Source of the DNA: JAWOJB01 sp046484325
GTDB lineage: Bacteria; Actinomycetota; Acidimicrobiia; Spongiisociales; ZC4RG35
DNA: 32,138 nt
Assembly: GCA_046484325.1 (NCBI GenBank)
Contig: JAWOJB010000021.1
Coordinates: forward strand, 1 to 32,138
Direction: 5' to 3'
Part shown: piece by piece, positions 14,307-24,363 of the stretch
How the letters are laid out: every line of letters begins with the position of its first letter
How positions within the stretch are numbered: the first letter of the stretch is position 1
Translations under genes and position numbers: made by a program
The notes under the pieces: generated by a model
Database searches by the model: none
The model's input: only the letters and a program-made list of their open reading frames with translations
Told to the model about the DNA's origin: nothing

Positions 14307-16193
14307 TCACATCCCCCTCACGAGCATCCACACCACCACCCCGACCATCCCGAAGCCGAAGAAAACCGCATAGGTGCGGACGAATCCGGTCTGCACCGGC
14401 CGGAGCAGGTCGCCGCCGCGGCGTACCAGGCGGCCAACCCCGTTGACGGCCCCGTCGACGACCGGGAGGTCGAACGAGAAGGCCGCCGCCTCGGCAGCCT
14501 TCTCTCCGGGGGCGACGAGGGCGGCGCCATAGAGGTCGTCGATCCGGTAGGCCTCCTCCCAGGCCTGCCACAGCCCACCGAAGCCCCCCTCGAATCGCTC
14601 CCACAGCTCGCGCGGGCGGTGATAGGCGAGGTAGGCCATCGCCACGCCGACCAGCCCGGCCAGCACCGCCAGGGTGGCGAAGATCACGAACGTGGTGATG
14701 TCGCCGGAGGGATGGGCGACCGTGATGCCCTCGAAGGCGGGCTCGAGGAAGTGCTCGAGCGTCAACCGGATCGGGGTGTTGACGAGCCCGCCCACCACCG
14801 AGAGCGCCGCCAGGACCAGCAGGGGCACCGTCATCACCCGCGGTGACTCGTGGGGATGCACCCCCTCGTCCCAGCGGCGGTCGCCCATGAAGACGAGGAC
14901 GAACTGGCGGGTCATGTAGAACGCGGTCATGAGCGACGCCACCAGCCCCACGAACCAGAGCGCCACCTGCCAGCCACCCAGTTCGTAGGCGGTCAGCAGG
15001 ATCTCGTCCTTCGACCAGAACGCGGCGAGGGGCGGTATCCCGGCGATGGTCAGGGTGGCGATCCCCATGGTCAGTGCCGTGATCGGCATCGCGTGACGAA
15101 GCCCCCCCATCTTCCGCATGTCCTGCTCCCCGGACATCCCGTGGATGACCGATCCGGCCCCGAGGAAGAGCAGTGCCTTGAAGAAGGCGTGGGTCATCAG
15201 ATGGAAGATCCCGGCGACGTAGGCGCCGATCCCCACCGCCAGGAACATATAGCCGAGCTGGCTGATGGTGGAGTAGGCGAGCACGCGTTTGATGTCGGTC
15301 TGGGCGATGGCGATCGAGGCGGCCCAGATGGCGGTGAGGGTCCCGATCACTGCCACGGTGGCGGAGGCGACCGGGGCGAGCTGGAAGATGGCGCCCGAGC
15401 GGGCGACGACGTAGACGCCGGCGGTGACCATGGTGGCGGCGTGGATGAGGGCCGACACCGGGGTGGGGCCTTCCATGGCGTCGGGCAGCCACACGTAGAG
15501 GGGGATCTGGGCGGACTTGCCCGCGGCTCCCACCAGGAAGAGCAGGCCGATGGCGTTGGCGGTGACCGGTGTCAGCACCTCCCCGGCCCGCTCGAACACA
15601 CCCGCGAACGAGAGCGTGCCGAACGCGGCGAACACGAGCATGAGGCCGACCATGAACCCGAAGTCGCCGATCCGGTTGACCACGAATGCCTTCTTGCCGG
15701 CTGCCGCCGCCGAGGGCTTGGTGAACCAGAACGCGATGAGCAGGTAGGAGCAGAGCCCCACCAGCTCCCATCCCAGGAAGAGCATGGCGTAGTTGCCGGC
15801 GAGGACGAGGGTCAGCATCGACGCCACGAACAGGTTGAGGTAGGTGAAGAACCGCCCGAACCGAGGATCGCCGTGCATGTAGCCGATGGCGAACACGTGG
15901 ATGAGGGCGCCGACTCCGGTCACCACGAGGGTCATGAGGGCCGAGAGCGGGTCCCAGAGGATCTCGAGCGAGGCACCGATCTCCGGCATCCACTCCCACA
16001 GGAGCTGCCGTACGCCGTGGGCGCCCCCCCGGACGAACGGGAGGGTGGCGACGAGCGCCACCACGAAAGACGCAGCCACCGCCCCCGAGGCCACCACCCC
16101 GGCCAGCGGCTCGGGGAGCCTGCGGCCAACGAAGTGCAGGACCACGGCGCCGGCCAGCGGGAGGGCGATCATCAGCCACAGGTACTCGGTCAC
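14307..16193 (-). CDS. nuoL: NADH-quinone oxidoreductase subunit L (NuoL)
   Basis: NuoL is the distal antiporter-like subunit with the long lateral helix. The 628-residue protein contains WELVGLCSYLLIAFWFTKPSAA, GKSAQIPLYVWLPDAMEGPTPVSALIHAATMVTAGVY and KRVLAYSTISQLGYMFLAVGIGAY, the hallmark proton-channel regions in proper order. I chose GTG 16193 (VTEYLWLMIALPLAG); GTG 16199 is two codons upstream in the same frame, and a GGGGG ribosome-binding-like run precedes both. The upstream open frame is read-through of nuoK in another frame. It is separated from nuoK by 55 bases holding a heptamer repeat. Confidence 0.96.
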   Translation of the reverse strand: MTEYLWLMIALPLAGAVVLHFVGRRLPEPLAGVVASGAVAASFVVALVATLPFVRGGAHGVRQLLWEWMPEIGASLEILWDPLSALMTLVVTGVGALIHVFAIGYMHGDPRFGRFFTYLNLFVASMLTLVLAGNYAMLFLGWELVGLCSYLLIAFWFTKPSAAAAGKKAFVVNRIGDFGFMVGLMLVFAAFGTLSFAGVFERAGEVLTPVTANAIGLLFLVGAAGKSAQIPLYVWLPDAMEGPTPVSALIHAATMVTAGVYVVARSGAIFQLAPVASATVAVIGTLTAIWAASIAIAQTDIKRVLAYSTISQLGYMFLAVGIGAYVAGIFHLMTHAFFKALLFLGAGSVIHGMSGEQDMRKMGGLRHAMPITALTMGIATLTIAGIPPLAAFWSKDEILLTAYELGGWQVALWFVGLVASLMTAFYMTRQFVLVFMGDRRWDEGVHPHESPRVMTVPLLVLAALSVVGGLVNTPIRLTLEHFLEPAFEGITVAHPSGDITTFVIFATLAVLAGLVGVAMAYLAYHRPRELWERFEGGFGGLWQAWEEAYRIDDLYGAALVAPGEKAAEAAAFSFDLPVVDGAVNGVGRLVRRGGDLLRPVQTGFVRTYAVFFGFGMVGVVVWMLVRGM

Positions 16194-16212
16194 GGGCACC
16201 CCCGGGTCGGGT

Positions 16213-16247
16213 GACGTGACACGTGGGACGTGGGACGCGCGACGTGA
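16213..16247. repeat. Heptanucleotide tandem repeat between nuoK and nuoL (unit GACGTGN)
   Basis: Five consecutive 7-base units run without a gap: GACGTGA, CACGTGG, GACGTGG, GACGCGC and GACGTGA. The unit is the same as in the repeat at 851 to 883, over 15 kb away. It ends two bases from the nuoK stop codon and lies upstream of the nuoL start. Confidence 0.85.
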
Positions 16248-16248
16248 C

Positions 16249-16557
16249 TCATCCCCGCAGCTCCGCCAGCTCGTCGACGTCGGCCGAGGCCCGTTGGCGG
16301 AAGACCGCCACGATGATGGCGAGACCGACGACGACCTCGGCTGCGGCCACCACCAGCACGAAGAAGACGGTGACCTGCCCGTCGAGCGACCCCAGGGCCC
16401 GCCCGGCCGCCACGAAGGTGAGGTTGACGGCATTGAGCATCAGCTCGATGCACATGAACATGATGAGGGCGTTGCGGCGCACCATGATCCCGAACAGGCC
16501 GATCGAGAAGAGCACCGCCGCCAGCGACATGTACCAGCCGGGCGTGAGGTCGATCAC
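16249..16557 (-). CDS. nuoK: NADH-quinone oxidoreductase subunit K (NuoK)
   Basis: NuoK is a small proton-path subunit next to NuoN. The 102-residue protein has three helices: residues 10 to 24, 28 to 52 and 62 to 86. The two buried glutamates typical of the family are present, one in MCIELMLNAVNL and one in VAAAEVVVGLAIIVAVFR. The start overlaps the nuoJ stop in ATGA. The length is near the usual 100 residues. Confidence 0.96.
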   Translation of the reverse strand: MIDLTPGWYMSLAAVLFSIGLFGIMVRRNALIMFMCIELMLNAVNLTFVAAGRALGSLDGQVTVFFVLVVAAAEVVVGLAIIVAVFRQRASADVDELAELRG

Positions 16558-17090
16558 GACGGCTCCTCCTCGTCCGGGCCCCGCCGGAAGAAGGCGAGGG
16601 CGATCGAGCCCACCGCCGCGATCGTCAGGAGGAGGGCGGTCGCCTGGAACGGCAGCAGCCAGTTGGTGAAGAGCTCGCCACCGATCGCCTCGACGGTGCC
16701 GTTGGGGATCGCCACCGAGGGCGGGGCGGCGGGGGTCCAGGCGAACCTGCCGCCGAGGGCGAGGGCGCCGGCGGCCAGCACGAAGAGCCCGGCGAGCGTC
16801 ACCACGAGCCGGCGCTGCATCGGCAGGCTCTCGTCGGTGTCCTCGGCCCGATCGACCCCCACGAGCATGATCACGAACAGGAACAGGGTCATCACCGCTC
16901 CGGCGTAGACGATGATCTGGACGGCGGCGACCATGTGGGCGAGGTTGAGGACATAGAGGACGGCCAGCGCCAGCATGGTTCCGAGCAGCCCCATCGCCGC
17001 GTACACCGGGTTCTTGGCAAGCACCACCGCCAGGGCACCGGCCAGAGCGGCCGCGGCCATGAGGACGAAGACGAACACCTCGACGGCCAT
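16554..17090 (-). CDS. nuoJ: NADH-quinone oxidoreductase subunit J (NuoJ)
   Basis: NuoJ is a five-helix membrane subunit whose third helix turns between alpha and pi forms during coupling. The 178-residue protein includes AKNPVYAAMGLLGTMLALAVLYVLNLAHMVAAVQIIVYAGAVMTLFLFVIMLVG, the classic NuoJ core with its conserved YAGA. I chose ATG 17090, which overlaps the nuoI stop by one base (TGATG). The frame is open far upstream, but that is antisense-free read-through of nuoI in another frame. The C-terminal tail is acidic (DEEEPS). Confidence 0.95.
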   Translation of the reverse strand: MAVEVFVFVLMAAAALAGALAVVLAKNPVYAAMGLLGTMLALAVLYVLNLAHMVAAVQIIVYAGAVMTLFLFVIMLVGVDRAEDTDESLPMQRRLVVTLAGLFVLAAGALALGGRFAWTPAAPPSVAIPNGTVEAIGGELFTNWLLPFQATALLLTIAAVGSIALAFFRRGPDEEEPS

Positions 17091-17719
17091 CAGGAGTCCC
17101 GGGTGTCCTGATCGGGCTCGGGCTCCCAGTCGGCTGGGCCCGGCGTTCCCTGCCACATCGGCACGCCCTCGTACGCCGCCACCCCGCCAGGCGCCGTGGC
17201 CCGCAACCAGCCGTCGGCGGTGAGCAGCTCGGCCTGGTCGGCGAGCGGGTCGTCGGGGAACATGTGCGGCACCCGACCGTCGGGATGCATGAGCAGCTCG
17301 GACTTGGTGTAGATGGCGTCGGCCCGGTTGGTGGTCGACATCTCGAAGAGGTAGGTCATCGTGATTGCCTCGGTGGGGCAGGCCTCGACGCACAACCCGC
17401 AGAAGATGCAGCGGAGCATGTTGATCTCGTAGACGAACCCGAACCGCTCGCCGGGGCTCACCGGGGCATCGGCAGGGTTGTCCGCACCGCGAACGTAGAT
17501 GCAGCGGGCCGGGCAGGCGCCGGCGCACAACTCGCAACCGATGCACTTCTCCATGCCGTCCGGGTAGCGGTTGAGCACGTGACGGCCGTGGAACCGCTGA
17601 GGCTTCTCCCGCATCTCCTTCGGGTACTCGGTCGTCACGACGCCCCGACCGAACAGGCTGTTGAGCCCGATCCGGCCGGTCACCCTCAGTCCCTTCCAGA
17701 GCTCACCGACGAGGCCCAC
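17090..17719 (-). CDS. nuoI: NADH-quinone oxidoreductase subunit I (NuoI), two 4Fe-4S clusters
   Basis: NuoI carries clusters N6a and N6b that pass electrons toward NuoB. The 209-residue protein has two ferredoxin motifs, CIGCELCAGACP (Cys59, 62, 65, 69) and CIFCGLCVEACP (Cys104, 107, 110, 114), both complete. The start is GTG 17719, with AGGGG shortly upstream. The C-terminal part (from about residue 150) is an extension of the kind seen in actinobacterial NuoI. It lies 12 bases after nuoH. Confidence 0.97.
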   Translation of the reverse strand: MGLVGELWKGLRVTGRIGLNSLFGRGVVTTEYPKEMREKPQRFHGRHVLNRYPDGMEKCIGCELCAGACPARCIYVRGADNPADAPVSPGERFGFVYEINMLRCIFCGLCVEACPTEAITMTYLFEMSTTNRADAIYTKSELLMHPDGRVPHMFPDDPLADQAELLTADGWLRATAPGGVAAYEGVPMWQGTPGPADWEPEPDQDTRDS

Positions 17720-17731
17720 GGCCCACCCCTC

Positions 17732-18844
17732 TCACGCCCATGGCCACCCGAACTGCCGGACCCCGATGACGACGGTGGAGAGCACCAGCCACGCCAGCGC
17801 CCCGGGGATCAGCCGCTTCCAGCCGAGTTGCATGAGCTGGTCGTAGCGAAGTCGGGGCAGGGTGGCACGAATCCAGAAGAAGAGGAACACGAGCAGGTAG
17901 GTCTTCAGGAGCAGCCAGACGGTGGGCAGCGCCGCCGACACGAACCCGGGCAGGAACCCCGCTCCGGTGGGGCCGTTCCAGCCCCCGAGGAAGACGGTGG
18001 CCCCGATGGCGGCCATCGAGAAGATGGCCACGTACTCCGCGAGGAAGAACATGGCGAAGCGCATCCCGGAGTACTCGGTGTGGAACCCGCCCACCAGCTC
18101 CTGCTCGGCCTCGACCAGGTCGAAGGGGGCCCGGTTCGTCTCGGCGACGGCGGAGATCATGAAGATCACGAACGCCACGAACTGGGGAAACACGTTCCAG
18201 CGCGGGATGAACTGGAGGACCGGCTGCAGGGCCGGTACGACATCCGCCCAGGTCCCCGACTGGCGCTCCACGATGGCGGCCAGCGACAGGGTCCCTCCCT
18301 CGGCGCCGGCGTAGGTCGCCGAGAACACCACCACCGCCACGAGCGCCAGCCCCATCGCAGCTTCGTACGAGATGGCCTGGGCGGTGGCGCGCACGCCGCC
18401 GAGCAACGGGTACTTGGAGCCCGACGACCACCCGGCCAGGACCACGGCGTACACCGACATCGAGGACATCGCCAGGATGAAGAGCAGGCCGATGTTGAGG
18501 TCGGTCCCCTGGAGCGGGATCACTCGATCGCCGATCGTGATCGGCGCCCCCCAGGGAACCACCATGAAGATGAGGAAAGCGGGGATCACCGCCAGGAACG
18601 GGGCCAGGAGGTACATCCCGTACTCGGCCTTGCGGGGTGTGATCTGCTCCTTGAAGAAGAGCTTGAGCCCGTCGGCGACGGTCTGGAGGATGCCCCAGGG
18701 ACCGGCCCGGTTGGGCCCGATCCGGTTCTGCATGTCGGCCACGATCTTGCGCTCCGCCCACACGTTGAGGACGGTCACGACCAGCAGCAGCACGAACACG
18801 GCCAGTGCCCGACCGATGGCGATGAGGATGTCGACGCCGTCCAT
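17732..18844 (-). CDS. nuoH: NADH-quinone oxidoreductase subunit H (NuoH)
   Basis: NuoH forms the quinone chamber and links it to the membrane arm. The 370-residue protein contains the family signatures AERKIVADMQNRIGPNRAGPWGILQTVADGLKLFFKE, SKYPLLGGVRATAQAISYEAAMGLAL and AETNRAPFDLVEAEQELVGGFHTEYSGMRFAMFFLAEY, with the conserved acidic residues of the E-channel. I chose ATG 18844; a TTG one codon upstream also fits. GAGAG lies about 7 bases before the ATG. It heads the nuoH-N block, which begins beyond an opposed exchanger gene rather than right after nuoG. Confidence 0.97.
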   Translation of the reverse strand: MDGVDILIAIGRALAVFVLLLVVTVLNVWAERKIVADMQNRIGPNRAGPWGILQTVADGLKLFFKEQITPRKAEYGMYLLAPFLAVIPAFLIFMVVPWGAPITIGDRVIPLQGTDLNIGLLFILAMSSMSVYAVVLAGWSSGSKYPLLGGVRATAQAISYEAAMGLALVAVVVFSATYAGAEGGTLSLAAIVERQSGTWADVVPALQPVLQFIPRWNVFPQFVAFVIFMISAVAETNRAPFDLVEAEQELVGGFHTEYSGMRFAMFFLAEYVAIFSMAAIGATVFLGGWNGPTGAGFLPGFVSAALPTVWLLLKTYLLVFLFFWIRATLPRLRYDQLMQLGWKRLIPGALAWLVLSTVVIGVRQFGWPWA

Positions 18845-18889
18845 CAAGGATCTCTCGGTGCGGAGCGGGCCGGTGTCACGTCGAAGGCG

Positions 18890-18919
18890 AGCTTAGGAAG
18901 CGGGCCGCAGGGGCAACAA
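18890..18919 (-). promoter_or_regulatory. Candidate promoter of nuoHIJKLMN
   Basis: On the minus strand TTGTTG (18919 to 18914), an 18-base spacer and TAAGCT (18895 to 18890) form a plausible -35/-10 pair. Transcription would start near 18883, leaving a leader of about 39 bases before nuoH. It lies in the 130-base divergent gap with the exchanger gene and would be needed if nuoEFG transcripts end before this point. Confidence 0.42.
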
Positions 18920-18960
18920 ACCCGCTCTCGCCCGCCGATCGGGCATCTGCAACGGAGCGG

Positions 18961-18975
18961 TACCCTCCCGGGAAA
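18961..18975 (+). promoter_or_regulatory. Candidate leaderless -10 box (TACCCT) of the exchanger gene
   Basis: TACCCT (18961 to 18966) is followed by 8 bases and the ATG at 18975. The spacing fits a leaderless transcript, as with several other genes in the window. A short GGGAAA before the ATG could instead serve as a weak ribosome-binding site. Confidence 0.38.
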
Positions 18976-19925
18976 TGCTCGCCGATCTAGGCCTCGTCGT
19001 GGCGGGGCTGGCCCTCTTGACGCTCTCCGCCGATCGGTTCGTCGTGTCGGCGGCGCGGCTGTCCCGGCTCTGGGGCCTGTCCCCCATCCTCATCGGCGCG
19101 GTCGTCGTGGGACTGGGGACGTCCCTCCCCGAAATGCTCGTGAGTGGCCTCGCGGCCGCCGACCCGGGCGGGTTGGACCTGGCCCTCGGCAACGTGGTCG
19201 GCTCCAACATCGCCAACCTCACCCTGGTGCTGGGGATCAGCACGCTCATCAGCCCGATGGCAGGCCAGCGGCGCATCATCCGCCGGGAGGGGATGGCGAT
19301 GCTGGTCGGATCGGCGGCGCTGACCGGCCTCGCCTGGAACGGCGACTTGCTCTTCCTCGAGGGGGCGATCCTGGCGGCGGGCATGGTCGTGGCGCTCGGC
19401 CTCCTGTACCGGTGGTCGCTGATCGACGCCGCCGACGGTGAGCTCGATGCCGGCTTCGAGGATCCGACGGATGGGCAGGTGATCCGTCCGAACCGGGAGG
19501 TGCTGCTGGGGATCGGGGCGCTCGCCCTCACCCTGCTGGGGGCCCGGCTCCTGGTCGACGGGGCCAAGGGCGTCGCCGGCGGCCTGGGTGTCAGCGGCGG
19601 TCTCATCGGTCTGACCCTCGTGGCCGTCGGGACCTCGCTGCCCGAGCTCGCCACAGGAATCGCCGCAGCCCGCCGCCACGAGAACGACCTGGTGCTCGGC
19701 AACGTGCTGGGATCGAACCTGTTCAACGCCCTGGCGGTCGGAGGGGTGTCGGCGATGATCGGCAACGGGCAGCTCGAAGCGGACTTCCGGGGGAGCTTGC
19801 TGGCGATGCTCGTCATCTCGGCCGTTGCCGGCCTGCTCAGCTCGACCCAGAACCGGCTGCAGCGCTGGGAGGGCGCCCTATTGCTGGCCGCCTACCCGGT
19901 CGCGATCGTTCTGGCGAGGGTGTGA
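18975..19925 (+). CDS. Ca2+/Na+ antiporter of the CaCA family (YrbG-like)
   Basis: The 316-residue protein is a cation/Ca2+ exchanger-type membrane transporter. It has the two inverted alpha repeats of the family, each with the ion-binding motif: VVVGLGTSLPEMLVSG (about residues 42 to 57), then GNVVGSNIANLTLVLG; and LVAVGTSLPELATG (about 218 to 231), then GNVLGSNLFNALAVGG. The glutamate of each PE pair and the asparagine of each GSN are conserved. About ten helices are separated by a hydrophilic loop near residues 150 to 175. It is transcribed against the complex I genes and sits exactly between nuoG and nuoH. Whether it exchanges Na+, H+ or K+ for Ca2+ cannot be decided. Confidence 0.9.
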   Translation: MLADLGLVVAGLALLTLSADRFVVSAARLSRLWGLSPILIGAVVVGLGTSLPEMLVSGLAAADPGGLDLALGNVVGSNIANLTLVLGISTLISPMAGQRRIIRREGMAMLVGSAALTGLAWNGDLLFLEGAILAAGMVVALGLLYRWSLIDAADGELDAGFEDPTDGQVIRPNREVLLGIGALALTLLGARLLVDGAKGVAGGLGVSGGLIGLTLVAVGTSLPELATGIAAARRHENDLVLGNVLGSNLFNALAVGGVSAMIGNGQLEADFRGSLLAMLVISAVAGLLSSTQNRLQRWEGALLLAAYPVAIVLARV

Positions 19926-19928
19926 GGA

Positions 19929-19980
19929 GCAAGAGGCAAGAGGGGCAGGCGGACTGCGGGGTGCCGACCGCGGACTGCGG
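19929..19980. repeat. Degenerate heptanucleotide repeat between the exchanger and nuoG ends
   Basis: The 57-base gap between these convergent genes reads as seven successive 7-base blocks: GCAAGAG twice, GGGCAGG, CGGACTG, CGGGGTG, CCGACCG and CGGACTG, then CGG. The direct repeat GCGGACTGCGG occurs at 19949 and 19970, exactly three periods apart. No terminator hairpin is evident in this gap. Confidence 0.75.
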
Positions 19981-19982
19981 AT

Positions 19983-22405
19983 CTACGTCGGCGTCACCGT
20001 CACCAGCGGGTCGCTCCCCAGCGGAGGCGCACCCGGCTGGTTGAACGGGACGTAGACCACCCCTCGGGCGAGCGTGGGGTCGTAGGCGACGGGGAGCTCG
20101 GCCGACCCTCCCTCACCTTCGACGGTGGCCGTCGATCCCTCGGCCACCCCGAGCCGGGCGGCATCGTCGGGGTGGAGGTGCACGACCGCCCCCGGGGCAA
20201 GACGGTGGAGCGAGAGGCCGTGCCGCATCAGAACGCCGTCGTCGTACATCGTCCGGGCCGAGTGGAGCACGAGATTGCCCTTGCGCACCGCACCAGGCGT
20301 GTCGGCGGGGACGTACTCGAGTGGTTGGATCGCTCCCCCGTAGGGCACCACCGCTCCGTCGCGCTCGTCCCACTCGAGCAGGTCCCAGTCGACACCCGCA
20401 TAGGCAGGCGCCACGCTCTCGATCTCCTTGGCGATGGCTGCGGCGGACGGCAGCCCGAGCGGGCGGCCGAGACGGCGGGCGAGGTCGTCGAAGACCGACC
20501 AGTCGGGGCGGGACTGGCCCGCCCCGGGGACGACGCGGTTGACCTTCTGCACCCGGCCCTCGACGTTGGTGACCGTGCCGTCCACCTCAGCGAAACCCTC
20601 TGCCGGGAGCACGACGTCGGCCAGTCGCGACGAATCGGTGAGGAACTGGTCGACGGCGACGACGAACCCAGCCGAGGTCAGCGCCTCCCGGGCCAGCCCA
20701 CCGTCGGGCACGTCCCTGACCGGATCGGCGCCGACCATGACGAGGGCGTGCACAGCACCGTCGCGAAGGCCCTCGAGGATGCCGCGGCAGTCCCGGCCGG
20801 CGGTGGCGGGCATCTCACCCCAGGCACCGGTGATCGAGGCGGGCGGCTCGGCCGAGGCCGACACCCTCCCCGGCAGCAGGGTCGGGGCCAGCCCCATGTC
20901 GAGGGCGCCGTAGACGTTGGACCGCCTGGCCAGCGGGAGGATGCGGGCCCCCGGGAGCGTGCGCACGAAGGCCGCCACCGCCTCGGGCAGCCGGGCGTCG
21001 TCCCCGTAGCCGCTCCGGCCGAGCAGGGCCACCACCGGCCCGTTCGCCAGAGCCTCTCGGGTGGCCGCGTACTCGGCGGTGCCGGCGCGCAGGGCGGTGA
21101 GGACCTCGGCCCCCGAACCCGGCCGGTAGGTGTGCTTGTGGGCGGCGCGATCGTCGAGCCCGGTCCGGCGTGGGTGGATGACGACGAGGGTGGCGCCGAG
21201 CTCCTGGGCGGCCCGCCGTACCCGCAGATACAGGGTCGGGTGCTCCTCCTTGAGGTCGGGCCCCCACACGAAGATGGTGGCCGCCCGTTCGAGGTCGGCG
21301 ATGCGCGCACGGTCGACGGTGGCGGCCAGGAACTGGGGATCCAGCCCGTCGTCCATCTGGCAGTCGACGTGGTTGGTCCCGATCGCCACCCGGAGGAACT
21401 TCGAGAAGGCGTAGGCGCTCTCGTTGGTGGACCGTGCTCCCCCGAGGCCGGCCACCGCCGAGCCCCCGTGCTCGTCGATCACCTCCCGCAGACGGGCGGC
21501 CGTGTGCTCGAGCGCCTCACCCCAGGTGGCCGGCCGGAAGGAGCCGTCGGGCTCGCGGAGAAGCGGGGTCTCGACCCGGTCCTCGGAGTTGATGTACTCG
21601 AAGCCGAACCGGTCCTTGTCCGACAGCCAGCCGTGGTTGACAGCCTCGCTGTCGACGCCGAGGAACCTGAGCACCTCGTTCTGGCTGGCCTGGATGCTGA
21701 TCCGGGGCTGGGCGCTGTCGTGGGGCGAGGAGCTCTCCACCGACTGCAGATCCCACGGGCGCGCCCGGAACCGGTAGGCGGTGGCGGTGAGCGCTCCCAC
21801 CGGGCAGATCTGCACCGTGTTCCCCGAGAAGTACGAAGAAAAGGGCAGGTCCGGAAAGGTGTTGACCTCGGTGGCGTTGCCTCGGGCCTTGAACTCGATG
21901 AGCGGATCACCGGATATCTCGTCGGAGAACCGGGTGCAGCGCGCGCAGAGGATGCACCGCTCCCGGTCGAGCAGCACGAGGTCGGAGATCGGGATCGGCT
22001 TCTCGTAGTGCCGCTTCTCCTCGACGAACCGCGACTCGCCGGGGCCGTAGGCCATGGTCTGGTCCTGAAGCGGGCACTCGCCACCCCGGTCGCAGACCGG
22101 GCAGTCGAGGGGGTGGTTGATGAGCAGGAACTCGAGCACCCCCTCCTGGGCCTTCTTCACGGTGGCGCTCTGGGTGTCGACGACCATGCCGTCGGCCACC
22201 GGGTTCGTGCAGGCGGTCACGAGCATCGGGCCCCGCGGTCCCTCCACCTCGACCAGGCACATCCGGCACATGCCCACCGGGTTCATCCGGGGGTGCCAGC
22301 AGAACCGCGGGATGTAGGTGCCGTGATCCTGGGCCGCCTTGATCACCAGTTCCCCGGCAGGCACCTCGAACTCTCGCCCGTCGACCGTGATCCTGACCGC
22401 GTCGC

Positions 22406-22409
<4 letters not shown>
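19983..22409 (-). CDS. nuoG: NADH-quinone oxidoreductase subunit G (NuoG)
   Basis: NuoG is the largest peripheral subunit and carries several iron-sulfur clusters from NuoF toward NuoI. The 808-residue protein has the 2Fe-2S site (Cys37, 48, 51, 67; RFCWHPRMNPVGMCRMC), the His-Cys3 4Fe-4S site (His99, Cys103, 106, 112) and the second 4Fe-4S site (Cys152, 155, 158, 202). The long C-terminal part is the molybdopterin-oxidoreductase-like domain, without cofactor in complex I. The segment where some bacteria bind cluster N7 reads SVESSSPHDSAQPRIS (about residues 223 to 238) and has no cysteine. I chose ATG 22409 because it overlaps the nuoF stop in ATGA, as elsewhere in the operon; a GTG at 22421 is the alternative. 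Confidence 0.95.
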
Positions 22410-23700
<1,291 letters not shown>

Positions 23701-23704
<4 letters not shown>

Positions 23705-24363
23705 CGACCGCTCCCCGTCGTCCCGTAGGGCTCGAAGGCGGGGTAGGGACCCACCGCCCCGGCCTCCTCGGCGATGGCCCAGTCGAAGCTCCGCCGCCCC
23801 CCGAACAGCTCCTGCATCTCGTCACCGTGGATCACGCCCGGGCGGGCCGAACGAAGCCACCGGACCAGTTCACGAGCCCGCTCGGGGGTCACTCCCTCGA
23901 TCAGCTCGTAGTTGACCTGGACCGCCGGCGCCCCGCCGCAGGCGCCGATGCATTCGACGTGCTCGACCGAGAGCAGCCCCTCGTCGTCGGTCTCCCCGTG
24001 CGGCACCCCCGACTCGTCCTCGATCGCATCCAGGACCTCGTCGCCTCCCAGGAGCATGCAGGAGATCGACGTACAGCAGGACACCAGGTAGGCGCCGGTC
24101 GGCTCCCTCTTGTACATGGTGTAGAACGACGCCACGGCCTGCACCTGGGCGGGCGTGATGCCCACCCATCCGGCCACCTCCGCCATGCCGGGCTCGGTGA
24201 GGTGGCCGTCCTCGGCCATCGCCAGGTACAACAGGGGCATCACGGCCGAGCGTCGCCGGGGATAGCGGGCGATGATCTCGCGAGCCCGTTCCTGAGTGGC
24301 CTCCGGCCAGCGGCTGACGTGCGATCCGGTCCTGGCGACCGGGTCCGGCAGGGTGGTCGACAT
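23701..24363 (-). CDS. nuoE: NADH-quinone oxidoreductase subunit E (NuoE), 2Fe-2S thioredoxin-like
   Basis: NuoE holds cluster N1a beside NuoF. The 220-residue protein has a helical N-terminal region (IIARYPRRRSAVMPLLYLAMAEDGHLT) and a thioredoxin-like domain with the cluster ligands Cys97, Cys102, Cys138 and Cys142 in CCTSISCML and VECIGACGGAP. The spacing fits the family. A C-terminal tail after about residue 175 is actinobacterial in style. It is the first gene of the nuoEFG block, and the V/A-ATPase operon starts 119 bases away in the other direction. A TACTAT box lies 9 bases before its ATG. Confidence 0.96.

Noticed and set aside
14850..16214. Plus-strand open frame antisense to nuoL
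   Set aside because: The product is dominated by His, Glu and Gly and follows from reading the nuoL codons backwards. nuoL itself is certain.
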